Of a stretch of 64,000 bases of DNA, positions 40,775 through 50,021 are shown in pieces. The stretch spans positions 27,340-91,339 of the forward strand of contig JADGAM010000001.1 in assembly GCA_015232015.1 (NCBI GenBank). The letters are read 5' to 3'. The notes beneath the pieces are model-generated. The model was not told where the DNA came from. It did no database searches and was given only the letters and a program-made list of their open reading frames with translations. Both the position numbers and the translations under genes were made by a program. Source of the stretch: Oligoflexia bacterium (lineage in GTDB: Bacteria > Bdellovibrionota > Bacteriovoracia > Bacteriovoracales > Bacteriovoracaceae). Position 1 is the stretch's first letter. Each line of letters begins with the position of its first letter.

Positions 40775-41603
40775 TGCCTGACATCTCCTTTGTATTTTGA
40801 AACATGGGTCGATGAGTATGATTATTGATAATATGCTTACTAAGGACGAATGGACTTAAATCGTTATTATTTAAAAATTTTTCAAATTCTTCTAAAGATA
40901 CAGTTTGATCACGGTCACTTAAAGACTCATTTGGAGTTGGGTGAACTTCAATCATGGCCCCGTCAAAGCCCATGGCAATTGTTGCTTTAAGCATTGGTAA
41001 TACCAAATTGGCATCACGTGTACCATGACTAGGGTCAATTATTACTTTGTAAGTGGTTGCATTTTTCACCCTATAGGCCAAACCAAAATCAATTGTAACA
41101 CCTTTTGGTGCTACATGATTTCTTGTACCTCTCTCACATAAAATTATTTTTGACCGAGGAACTCCATATGCTTCTAAGTAACTGGCAGCAGCTAGCCATT
41201 CTTCCTCTGTATTAGATGGGCCTCTTTTTAAAAGAACAAATGGTGATATAGTTTGATTGTGACTATCGCGTCGCTTGTGAACTAAGGGGCCAATTTTTTT
41301 TAGTAGTTCGAAATTTTGCATGCTTCTAGCGCCAATTTGAATAATAGAGGCAAATTCACGAATAATTATTAATTGTTCTATAGAAAGTGCTTCACTTACA
41401 ATGGAGAAATTTTTGGATTTTAAATAATTGATAATCTCCATACCTTCAGCATCAGCGCCTAGTCCTTGAAAAGAGGAGTGGTGTGTTCTTGGTTTAAAAA
41501 GTTGAGAGCGAAAATATTTTATGCCATATCGTTCGCATAAAGAAGCAATTGGTTTGACTTGAGTTAATGACTCTAAGGCACATGGCCCGACGATAAAAAA
41601 CAC
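40758..41603 (-). CDS. 3-deoxy-7-phosphoheptulonate (DAHP) synthase, KDO8PS-like type
   Basis: FIVGPCALES, RSQLFKPRTHHSSFQGLG, IIDPSHGTRDANLVLPM, GAMIEVHPTPNESLSD. Confidence 0.92.
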   Translation of the reverse strand: MFFIVGPCALESLTQVKPIASLCERYGIKYFRSQLFKPRTHHSSFQGLGADAEGMEIINYLKSKNFSIVSEALSIEQLIIIREFASIIQIGARSMQNFELLKKIGPLVHKRRDSHNQTISPFVLLKRGPSNTEEEWLAAASYLEAYGVPRSKIILCERGTRNHVAPKGVTIDFGLAYRVKNATTYKVIIDPSHGTRDANLVLPMLKATIAMGFDGAMIEVHPTPNESLSDRDQTVSLEEFEKFLNNNDLSPFVLSKHIINNHTHRPMFQNTKEMSGSELHA

Positions 41604-41745
41604 TTTTTATTATTCCTGGAGTAATAAAATTATTTGTAAAGATCTTTAACATTTGTGGCCGTTAAAGTAAATATTTAAAACATATTTAAACCTTTATTCA
41701 AACTTTATTCAAGCTTTATTCAAGCTTTATAAAAAAGGCAAAGTT

Positions 41746-42498
41746 GTGTTCAATAGAATTAGTAAGACATATGATCTTATAAATAGAGTTCTCTCATTTG
41801 GAATTGATAGAAGATGGAGAAAGATCTCTGCTAATATAGTAGCAGACTATCTACAAAAAAAATTACATTCAAATAATGTAAACAAAGAATTTTCCCTTTT
41901 GGATGTTGCAACAGGAACAGGGGATTTTCTTTTTGCCATTTTAAATAAATTAAAAAATTTAAAAAAATGGAGAGGGAATGCTTTAAAAATAACTGCTATT
42001 GATATTGAAGAACATATGTTGTGTTTAGCTAGAGAAAAAATGAAAAAGAGGGAAAGAAGATGTGTGTATTTGCATGGTTTGTGTACAGATGTAGATTTTC
42101 AACATGCTGATGCTATTAATGTCAATTATCCAGATAATAATTTTGATGTCATAACTTCAGCATTTGGAGTGAGAAATTTTTATGATTTAGAAACAGGACT
42201 TGCAAATGTTCATCGTATGTTAAAAAAAGAGGGACTACTTGTAATTTTAGAATTTTCTGCAGAAGAAATAAATCTACTATTAAAACCATTTTTTATTCCT
42301 TATTTAAAATTTGTAGTGCCTATTTTAGGAGGAATTATTTCTCGAGATTTTAAAGCATACGATTATTTAAATGAATCTGCTCGTGCTTTTCCATCTGGAG
42401 AAAGATTTAAAAAAATATTATGTGGTGTTGGTTTTTCAAAAATTAAGATACTACCTTTAACTTTTGGATTAGTGACTATTTATATTGGACATAAATAA
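41746..42498 (+). CDS. ubiE: UbiE/MenG methyltransferase (quinone biosynthesis)
   Basis: MFNRISKTYDLINRVLSFGIDRRWRK; LDVATGTGDFLFAIL; VITSAFGVRNFYD; GTG start uncertain, frame open further upstream. Confidence 0.9.
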   Translation: MFNRISKTYDLINRVLSFGIDRRWRKISANIVADYLQKKLHSNNVNKEFSLLDVATGTGDFLFAILNKLKNLKKWRGNALKITAIDIEEHMLCLAREKMKKRERRCVYLHGLCTDVDFQHADAINVNYPDNNFDVITSAFGVRNFYDLETGLANVHRMLKKEGLLVILEFSAEEINLLLKPFFIPYLKFVVPILGGIISRDFKAYDYLNESARAFPSGERFKKILCGVGFSKIKILPLTFGLVTIYIGHK

Positions 42499-42509
42499 GA
42501 AATAAAAAA

Positions 42510-42558
42510 GGGCCATCATTACTTATACTCAAAGTATAATTCATGATGCCCCTTATTT
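42510..42558. terminator. Bidirectional intrinsic terminator between convergent ubiE and DUF4360-like gene
   Basis: GGGCCATCAT (42510-42519) / ATGATGCCCC (42543-42552) stem with inner TATACT-caa-AGTATA; A- and T-rich flanks. Confidence 0.75.
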
Positions 42559-42668
42559 TTGTTATGTAAAAAGACCCAAGCAGTTTTTAGTTTTTATCTT
42601 TTAGCTTTTAGCTTTTTTAGACTTATCTTTAATCTGTTAGGTCTGTTACTCTTAATACTACTTTTAAA

Positions 42669-43268
42669 CTATCTACACTCTCTCCACTGAATGTGGTAAA
42701 TCATTCCAGCTTTAATATCTATTGAATCAACTGTTGCCATTGCATCTTCGAAAGCACTGTTGCTTTTTACAAGCATAGCAGAGTTTACTCTTAAGTTTAC
42801 ATCTTGGCCGCAAGGTGACCAAACTAAAGCTCTACCAATTAAGTCATTTGATAAAGTATATTCACTGTCATATCCACCCTGGAAAGTTTTAACAGCTCTT
42901 GGGCCACGAACACCAGCGAAGAAATACTCAACATTGAAGTTACCATTTCCACCAACTGGAACATTTACATATCCTCTGTAATCTACTTTGAAAACTGAAA
43001 TGCTGTATCCTTGTGGGACGTGTACAGGAACTGCTAAGTTACAAGTTTTTCTATCTAATGATTTACCGGTAGAACCGCCAGCATTAGCAACATATTGATC
43101 AAAAAGAATGCTTAATGATTTTCTATCTGGAGAAAGAGTGATAGAAGCGCTTCCTGCTGGACAACCGTTACCAGCGTATCCTGGTGTACCTAAACTAATA
43201 TCTTGGGGACCTAAAGCGAAAACTGAAAGAGATGATAAAAGAGCAACTAGAGCGATTAATTTTTTCAT
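42669..43268 (-). CDS. Secreted DUF4360-like protein
   Basis: Signal peptide MKKLIALVALLSSLSVFA; GTPGYAGNGCPAGSASITLSPDRKSLSILFDQY. Confidence 0.8.
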   Translation of the reverse strand: MKKLIALVALLSSLSVFALGPQDISLGTPGYAGNGCPAGSASITLSPDRKSLSILFDQYVANAGGSTGKSLDRKTCNLAVPVHVPQGYSISVFKVDYRGYVNVPVGGNGNFNVEYFFAGVRGPRAVKTFQGGYDSEYTLSNDLIGRALVWSPCGQDVNLRVNSAMLVKSNSAFEDAMATVDSIDIKAGMIYHIQWRECR

Positions 43269-43681
43269 ACAAAAAACTCCTAAAAAGACTGGTTAATAAA
43301 AAATGAGTGAAAGTCGTATCTTAAATTATTTGTTAGAAGATCCATGTTTATTTGTTTTCAAGGACCTTCTAGACAATATTTATATAAGCAAGTTGGATGC
43401 CAAAATAATTGTCTAAAAAACTATGACATATTTTAAATAATGGAAATATTTATAAATAGCAACTTAAAACTCTCTTAATAATTTTTTTTACGAAGATAAA
43501 ATTTAATTTTTTTAAAAAAATCAAATGGAGCGACGGTGTTGATGTGACCCTCAAAGAAAGTTATTTATGGGTATTTTTTGGCGTTTTATAGAGAATTGAT
43601 GGTTGCAATTATTCACTTTAAAAGCAGATTAAGAAGATAAAATAAAGATGTGGCCATAACTTTCTCTTAAATATAGTTTTT

Positions 43682-44497
43682 ATGAAAGGAAAAATATTTT
43701 TAGTTTTAAAGAGTTTTAAGAGTAGGAGTGACTACATGCACGCATTATATATTGATGATAGTAATAAAGATAAAGTAGTGGCCATAGATGGTCCTTCGGG
43801 AAGTGGAAAATCAACAGTGGCAAAATTAGTAGCAAAAAAAATGAATGTTACTCATATTGATACTGGAGCAATGTTTAGAGCAGTGGCGTACTATCTAAAT
43901 AATAAAAGATTTTTTTTACCAGAATATAAAATCGATTCTGTTAGAGGGGAATTAGAAGATAAAGAAAAAAATTTAATGTGTAGGATTGCTTTAGAAGATA
44001 TTTCTAAATTTAAATTAGACTATGAGTACCAAAATGGAAACCTACTTCTTAGTGTTAATGAAGAAGATATATCTTTAAAAATTAGGGAACACAATATCTC
44101 TGATCTAGCTTCAAAAGTTTCAAAATTATCATATGTGAGAACATTGTTGCTTAATTTTCAGAGAGAATTAGTGAAAAATGTTGTTGCAGTTATGGAAGGA
44201 AGAGATATAGGAACTGTAGTTTTTCCAAATGCTTCTTGTAAGATTTTTCTTACTGCTTCTCTCGAGGTGAGGGCCCAAAGACGTCTTAATGATTTAAGAA
44301 GTACAGGCAATAATATAATTACTTTAGAAGAACTTTATCAAGATGTTAAATTAAGAGATGAGGAAGATTCAAAACGTGCAATAGCGCCGCTCAAAAAAGC
44401 AGATGATGCTTTTTTACTTGATAGTTCACAGATGAGTTTAGATCAGGTAGTAAATACTATTGTTGATCATGCTACAATTTCTTTAAATAAAAATTAG
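43682..44497 (+). CDS. cmk: Cytidylate kinase
   Basis: VVAIDGPSGSGKSTVAKLVAKKMNVTHIDTGAMFRAVAYY; EGRDIGTVVFPNASCKIFLTAS. Confidence 0.94.
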   Translation: MKGKIFLVLKSFKSRSDYMHALYIDDSNKDKVVAIDGPSGSGKSTVAKLVAKKMNVTHIDTGAMFRAVAYYLNNKRFFLPEYKIDSVRGELEDKEKNLMCRIALEDISKFKLDYEYQNGNLLLSVNEEDISLKIREHNISDLASKVSKLSYVRTLLLNFQRELVKNVVAVMEGRDIGTVVFPNASCKIFLTASLEVRAQRRLNDLRSTGNNIITLEELYQDVKLRDEEDSKRAIAPLKKADDAFLLDSSQMSLDQVVNTIVDHATISLNKN

Positions 44498-44512
44498 GTT
44501 TAAGTTAATATT

Positions 44513-45682
44513 ATGAATGTGCTTATTAATCGAAGCGATGCCATTGGGGATACCATTCTCACACTGCCCTTGGCCCAACTTATAAAAGAAATTTACCCTA
44601 ATTCTAAAGTATATTTTTTACTTCAAAAAAATAATGAAGCACTTTTGCTACATAATCCATTTGTCGATAAGATTTTAGTTTACAATAGGAATGAATCTCT
44701 TCTAATTCGTTTTAAGAAACTTATTAATACATTTAAAGCATTATCAATTGACCATTATCTATACGTGGGTGGAGATAATCTTCCATCACTATTAGCATTT
44801 TTTTATAGAGTGAAATTTAGAGGGGGACTAAGAAAAAAATTAAACCATTTTTTGTTTTTAAATAAAGGAGTATGGCAGAGACGTTCGCGGGTGAAGATGC
44901 ATGAGGGTATGTACAATATAAAATTATTGGAATCCATTGGTACTCCCATTCCTTCCAAAATGATTGCAAAAATTTCACTTCCATTAAAGCTTTGTAGAGT
45001 GGAGGTGGAGAAAGGAGCAGAGAAATTAAAGAGTATGCTAGAGGTAGAAGTAAAAAAGAGAGGTTTCAATCTAGCAACTGAGTATATTGTAATTCATCCT
45101 GGAATGAAGGGTAGCGCTCTAAATTGGCCATCTGAATTTTATTTACAACTAATTTCTTATATCGAACAAAAAATTCCTAGTAGATTTAATTACATTATTT
45201 CGTTTACAACATCAGATTTGCCATATGTTGTGCCTATAAGAAAGTTGTTGGAAAGTGGAAATACGAGTGAGAATACAAATGAAAATGGTAAGATTAAGGA
45301 TAAGATCTTTTTTTTAAATGGGGAAGATGTAGGAACTAGAGGATATATGGCAATTTTATCTAACTCTAAATTATTCATTGGTCCCAGTACTGGCACTACC
45401 CATATGGCCAATGCTCTAGGTGTAGATTTAGTCGCTATTTATTCACCGGTTAAGGTTCAATCTTTTAAACGCTGGGGTCCCTTTTTTAATTCCAAAATTG
45501 GTACTAATAATAGTAGTGGTAAGGTGAAGGTGCTAGTTCCTTTAGTTAATTGTCAATCTCATTTTAAGTGTGATCCAGAGTGTATTCACAAAGGAAACTG
45601 TATGTCGCTACTTAAAGTAGAGAGTGTTGGGCAGCAGGTTTTGATAATGTTAAAAGAACAAGGCAATTTTAGTAAGGTATAA
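44513..45682 (+). CDS. Glycosyltransferase family 9 (heptosyltransferase-like)
   Basis: MNVLINRSDAIGDTILTLPLAQLIKEIYP; FIGPSTGTTHMANALGVDLVAIYSP. Confidence 0.93.
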   Translation: MNVLINRSDAIGDTILTLPLAQLIKEIYPNSKVYFLLQKNNEALLLHNPFVDKILVYNRNESLLIRFKKLINTFKALSIDHYLYVGGDNLPSLLAFFYRVKFRGGLRKKLNHFLFLNKGVWQRRSRVKMHEGMYNIKLLESIGTPIPSKMIAKISLPLKLCRVEVEKGAEKLKSMLEVEVKKRGFNLATEYIVIHPGMKGSALNWPSEFYLQLISYIEQKIPSRFNYIISFTTSDLPYVVPIRKLLESGNTSENTNENGKIKDKIFFLNGEDVGTRGYMAILSNSKLFIGPSTGTTHMANALGVDLVAIYSPVKVQSFKRWGPFFNSKIGTNNSSGKVKVLVPLVNCQSHFKCDPECIHKGNCMSLLKVESVGQQVLIMLKEQGNFSKV

Positions 45683-45722
45683 ATATTAATTAATATTAGT
45701 AAGGATTGATGAGTATTTAGGA

Positions 45723-46850
45723 GTGATAATGATCATATCTAAAATAAATGAAGAGAATAATAGTAATAACAATATTGATGAAATTTCTTCGAATAAAACA
45801 ATTGATATAGGATCTCAAACAATCCCTTTATCAGAGAGAAGATTTAAGGAAATTATTGATAATTTTTCTTTAATCTCTCCAATACTTGTTTTTGGTGATG
45901 TTGGTTTAGATAAATATACTTTTGGAAATGTTTCAAGGATTTCTCCAGAGGCGCCAGTTGCAGTCTTAGAGGTAAGCAAAGAGTGGTATAAATTAGGGTT
46001 GGCCGCCAATGTAATTGATAATCTTAGAAGCTTGAAAGTTCCATCCACTCTTCTTTCAGTAATTGGGGATGATAAAAATGGATTTGAATTTGAAAAGTTG
46101 CTAAGAGAATTGGGATTAGATTCGACAAATGTTTTAAAAGTAAAAGAAAGAGTAACTACCCTAAAAGAGCGTGTAATTACTAACACTCAACAAATTTGTA
46201 GAATTGATTATGAAAATAAAAATGAACTCTCTACTGCCACCTATGATCAAATAGTAGATTTAGTTAGAAACGCAAGTTCAGAGCATTCGGCGCTCATTAT
46301 TGAAGATTACGGCAAAGGTATTGTGGAAGAAAAATCATTAAACAGCATAATAAATATTTTTAGAGAGAGTGGTAAGTTAATAACAGTAGATCCAAGTAGA
46401 AGTACAAATCCTTATTGTTATAAAAATGCTCATCTTTTAAAACCTAATTTTGAAGAAGCAAGCATAATGGTAAAGGCCCTAGGTTTTACCAGAGAAAAAA
46501 ATTTAGAAATGATGGCCAATATTTTAGTAGATAAACTTAATCTTGATATGTTGGTAATTACTCTAGGAGCAAATGGGATGGGACTTATCGATAAAAAGAG
46601 AGACGGAAAATTTCAACTGATCCCAACAGTTGCTAAAGAGGTTTTTGATGTATCAGGTGCAGGAGATACTGCAATTAGTGTGATAACTTCTTCATTGGTT
46701 GCAAAGGCCACGCTAGAAGAATCTTGTTGGATTGCTAATTGTGCTTCTGGAATTGTAGTTGCGAAAAGAGGGACAGCAACCGTTTCTATTGATGAACTCA
46801 GTAAATTCTATCGAGAGTTAGAGTATGAAATTTCTCAAAGATTTCAATAG
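45723..46850 (+). CDS. PfkB-family kinase, RfaE/HldE kinase-domain-like
   Basis: VFGDVGLDKYTFGNVSRISPEAPVAVLEV; DVSGAGDTAISVITS. Confidence 0.9.
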   Translation: MIMIISKINEENNSNNNIDEISSNKTIDIGSQTIPLSERRFKEIIDNFSLISPILVFGDVGLDKYTFGNVSRISPEAPVAVLEVSKEWYKLGLAANVIDNLRSLKVPSTLLSVIGDDKNGFEFEKLLRELGLDSTNVLKVKERVTTLKERVITNTQQICRIDYENKNELSTATYDQIVDLVRNASSEHSALIIEDYGKGIVEEKSLNSIINIFRESGKLITVDPSRSTNPYCYKNAHLLKPNFEEASIMVKALGFTREKNLEMMANILVDKLNLDMLVITLGANGMGLIDKKRDGKFQLIPTVAKEVFDVSGAGDTAISVITSSLVAKATLEESCWIANCASGIVVAKRGTATVSIDELSKFYRELEYEISQRFQ

Positions 46851-46876
46851 GAAACAGTAATAGCACAAAATTTTCA

Positions 46877-46905
46877 TTGATTATTTTTTAATATTGATTC
46901 ATAAT
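46877..46905 (+). promoter_or_regulatory. Sigma70-like promoter for candidate ncRNA
   Basis: TTGATT - 17 nt - CATAAT just upstream of the structured element. Confidence 0.5.
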
Positions 46906-46911
46906 CTAAAG

Positions 46912-47062
46912 ATTAAACCCGACGATAAAGGTGACCGACTTCGAAAGTATCGGGAACAAAGTTTCGCCCTAAGGATCACCCAGCGTGATTTATGGGTTTG
47001 AAATTGCCGAAACGAGGTAAAGGATCAGGTTTTTAAAGAGGGTTTTAAAATCTGGTCTTTTT
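46912..47062 (+). ncRNA. Candidate structured, pseudoknotted ncRNA with intrinsic terminator
   Basis: AAACCC(46915-46920)/GGGTTT(46994-46999), GGTGA(46930-)/TCACC(46976-), CCGACTT..AAG.TA.TCGG hairpin, GTTTCG(46961-)/CGAAAC(47008-) pseudoknot, then ATCAGGTTTTTAAA/TTTTAAAATCTGGT hairpin + CTTTTT. Confidence 0.65.
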
Positions 47063-47178
47063 GGGAGGTACAAAAATATCTTTCTTATGATTTAGTGTCA
47101 TTAAATTTGTTACATTTTCTTATAATTTTCCCTCAGTTAATCTTACAGCTTTTTTTGATGCTAAATTGAACATATTTT

Positions 47179-47350
47179 AAGAGATCCATCGGTTCCTTTT
47201 CTTTTTTTATTTTATTTTTCATGGACGATATTTTTTTCTATGTAAGGATATAGAAGATACAAAGCACGGGTCTCTTAATGATTATTATTTAACCATCGCA
47301 ATCTGATAAATAGATGGATTATAATTCGGCATATACGCCGACTATTTTTT
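47179..47350 (+). ncRNA. Second possible small RNA region
   Basis: AAGAGATCC(47179-47187)/GGGTCTCTT(47268-47276) stem; TATAAT at 47121; TCGGC-atatac-GCCGA hairpin followed by CTATTTTTT. Confidence 0.35.
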
Positions 47351-47368
47351 AAATAAAAAAATATTATT

Positions 47369-47406
47369 CCCCTCTTTATGATTAAATTTGTAAAGAGGGG
47401 TTTTTT
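47369..47406. terminator. Strong intrinsic terminator, probably bidirectional (serves gpsA on the minus strand)
   Basis: CCCCTCTTTA / TAAAGAGGGG perfect 10-bp stem with T6 downstream and A-rich upstream. Confidence 0.85.
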
Positions 47407-47458
47407 ATTTTAGGAATGGGAACTTAAGCGGATGAACTACTTCTTGTTTGACGGCCTC

Positions 47459-48502
47459 TTAGAAAAGAGTTTTTACTCTAGAAGAAAATTCCATGAGATT
47501 ATTTATAACTGATTTAGGGTTAGCATTTTCATATAACACATCATATACACCATTAAATATTTTACATTTAATATCGTATTTTTCAGATAGTAATTGGGCG
47601 GCCTTAGTGGTTTGATAACCTTCAATTACAGTGTGTTGCTTTTTAAAAATTTCTTCTATTGATATACCTTTTGCAATTTGCATTCCAAAAATTTTATTTC
47701 TACTTAAGTTTCCTGTGGTAGTAAGAATTAAATCACCCATGCCACTAAATCCATAAAAGCTCTCTGATCTAGCATTAAAAACCACACCAAAACGTAACAT
47801 ATCTGCAATACCTGCGGTAATAAGCGCGGCCCTGGTATTGTGATTATATCCAAGCTCTTCTATAATTCCTCCAGCGATGGCCAACACATTTTTCAAAGCA
47901 CCTCCAAGCAACACTCCTTTAATATCGTAAGTGGGAAATAATTTAAAAAAGGAGGTGTTTAGCATATTAGATACAAGGTTTAATGTTTTAAGCGATTTTC
48001 CTGCTAGAGAAACTAAAGTAATTTGTTGTTGTAAAATCTCCTCTGCAAAAGATGGCCCTGATAAAAAAGTGATGAGATCTTGATGTTCATGAAAATAATC
48101 GAAAATAACATCGTCTGAAAGTTTAAGATCGCTATGATCAATTCCTTTGGTTAAAGAAACAAAAGGAATGTTTGCATTTAAGTAGTAAGCAATATTTTGA
48201 TTATAAGTAGAATAATAACTTTTAATTGCACCAGAAGGTAATCCTGAAACAATAATTTCTACCTCTGAAATTGCAGAGATTGTATCAACTTCTTGCCATT
48301 CAAGTGCAGGAATAACATTTGTTGGTAATTTTATACCAGGAAGATATTCGGAATTTTCACCACGCTTAAACATCTCATAGATTTCTTTACGCCGTACTTT
48401 GATTATTACTTTTTTAAAGTTGTTAGCGAGAACTGATGCCATGGATGTTGCAAACATTCCAGCGCCAATAATTATTGCGGTATTATATTTTTTAGTTGTC
48501 AT
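47459..48502 (-). CDS. gpsA: NAD(P)-dependent glycerol-3-phosphate dehydrogenase
   Basis: IIGAGMFATSMASVLANN, LSGPSFAEEIL, GALKNVLAIAGGI, GFSGMGDLILTTTGNLSRN. Confidence 0.94.
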   Translation of the reverse strand: MTTKKYNTAIIIGAGMFATSMASVLANNFKKVIIKVRRKEIYEMFKRGENSEYLPGIKLPTNVIPALEWQEVDTISAISEVEIIVSGLPSGAIKSYYSTYNQNIAYYLNANIPFVSLTKGIDHSDLKLSDDVIFDYFHEHQDLITFLSGPSFAEEILQQQITLVSLAGKSLKTLNLVSNMLNTSFFKLFPTYDIKGVLLGGALKNVLAIAGGIIEELGYNHNTRAALITAGIADMLRFGVVFNARSESFYGFSGMGDLILTTTGNLSRNKIFGMQIAKGISIEEIFKKQHTVIEGYQTTKAAQLLSEKYDIKCKIFNGVYDVLYENANPKSVINNLMEFSSRVKTLF

Positions 48503-48510
48503 GTTTTTAT

Positions 48511-49086
48511 TTAAAAATCTTCTATTTCAGGGTGAAGTCCTTGGGCATATCTAATTAAATCTGCAACTTCACGAACAGCGCCCTCACCTGCTTTTCTTTT
48601 TGTAATATAAGTTGCAAATGCTTTTACCTCTGCTGGAGCATCTGGTACGGTTGCTGAAAAACCTGCACGATTTAAGAGCGGAATATCATAAAGTTCATCT
48701 CCCATATAACAAATTTCTTTATCACTTAAATTTGCAATTTTTTTTATTTCTAAATAAGCTTTACGTTTATCTTCATTTCCTAAAAAAACATACTGAGGAT
48801 CAATTTTAAGATATTCAATTCGTTTACATAGTCCCACACTATTTCCACCTGAAATGATTCCAACTTTTATACCTAACTTCATAAGTGTTTTTAAAATGTA
48901 ACCATCAAAGGTATGAAAGTAGCGATTGAATTCTATTTCACTACCAGAATAATAAATTATCCCATTGGTTAATATTCCATCTACATCTAAAATTAACATT
49001 TTTATAGGCGTAAGTTGCTTTTTAAATTTTTTAGATGTCAATTTTAGTGGCGATGAAATATTACTTATTTTAATTATTTTTTTCAT
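48511..49086 (-). CDS. kdsC: 3-deoxy-D-manno-octulosonate 8-phosphate phosphatase
   Basis: MLILDVDGILTNGIIYYSGSEIEFNRYFHTFDG; CYMGDELYDIPLLNRAGFSATVPDA. Confidence 0.93.
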   Translation of the reverse strand: MKKIIKISNISSPLKLTSKKFKKQLTPIKMLILDVDGILTNGIIYYSGSEIEFNRYFHTFDGYILKTLMKLGIKVGIISGGNSVGLCKRIEYLKIDPQYVFLGNEDKRKAYLEIKKIANLSDKEICYMGDELYDIPLLNRAGFSATVPDAPAEVKAFATYITKRKAGEGAVREVADLIRYAQGLHPEIEDF

Positions 49087-49154
49087 TTCTTTTATTCTCT
49101 ACTTTATTTTGTGTTTTTTACTTTTTACTTTTTACTTTTTACTTTTTTTACTTT

Positions 49155-49994
49155 TTAAGAACATCGATATATTTTTAATAATGTTTCAATAAGCGGTTTA
49201 ACCTTATGAAGTGGCCATGAGGTAAATGGGTCTGAGAATGCCTTATCTGGGTTAGGGTGGGTTTCTAAAAAAATTCCTTGCGCTCCGGCCGCTAAGGCGG
49301 CCTTGGCCAAAACCTCAATAAATTCCCTTTTTCCTCCAGTAAGTTGTCCCATTCCTCCAGGGCATTGTACGCTATGAGTGGCATCGTAAACAGTCTTTAC
49401 TCCAAAGCCTTTTATTATTTGAAAAGAAGTCATGTCTACAATTAAATTATTATAGCCAAAGGAAATTCCTCGCTCTGTTATAATGATTTTATCTTTTGGT
49501 AATAGTGTTGTCGCTTTATCAATAATATTCTTTGTATCTTCAGGTGCGAGAAATTGTCCCTTTTTAATTTTAAGAATTCGATTAAATTCCTTCGCAGCGT
49601 GAGCTCCCGCCAAGATCATGTCAGTTTGACGACACAAAAAAGCAGGAACTTGGATTACATCTGCATATTTGGCCACTAGCGAGGCCTCCTCTGCACTATG
49701 AAAATCAGTTAATATCGGGAGTTTATAAACATCTTTTATTTTTTGTAAAATTTTGAGGCCTTTATTTATACCAGGTCCCCTAAATGAATTAATAGAGGTT
49801 CTATTGGCCTTATCATAGCTGGCCTTAAAGGTAATACTTATTTCAGATTCAAATTCCTTAAGCTCTTTGGTTATGTGATCTGCAATTTCTATGGCCAAAG
49901 TTTCGCTTTCTAAAACACAAGGACCTATAAACAAATCTAGTTTGTCTTTTTTATTTGTACTATTTGTATTGTTTGTATTGTTTGTATTGTTCAT
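49155..49994 (-). CDS. kdsA: 3-deoxy-8-phosphooctulonate synthase
   Basis: LFIGPCVLESE, FKASYDKANRTSINSFRGPG, PAFLCRQTD, FLETHPNPDKAFSD. Confidence 0.95.
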   Translation of the reverse strand: MNNTNNTNNTNSTNKKDKLDLFIGPCVLESETLAIEIADHITKELKEFESEISITFKASYDKANRTSINSFRGPGINKGLKILQKIKDVYKLPILTDFHSAEEASLVAKYADVIQVPAFLCRQTDMILAGAHAAKEFNRILKIKKGQFLAPEDTKNIIDKATTLLPKDKIIITERGISFGYNNLIVDMTSFQIIKGFGVKTVYDATHSVQCPGGMGQLTGGKREFIEVLAKAALAAGAQGIFLETHPNPDKAFSDPFTSWPLHKVKPLIETLLKIYRCS

Positions 49995-50021
49995 GATTGA
50001 TGTTGCCTTGATTGATGCTGT

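Noticed and set aside
46921-46980. GC-rich intergenic block considered as tRNA or riboswitch for gpsA
   Set aside because: No tRNA T-loop (GTTCRANNC) or CCA-like acceptor arrangement; gpsA is on the opposite strand, so a cis-riboswitch reading is unlikely; retained instead as a candidate sRNA
49100-49152. actttttactttttactttttac tandem tract near kdsC/kdsA
   Set aside because: Low-complexity T-rich spacer; no evidence of function beyond possible slippage
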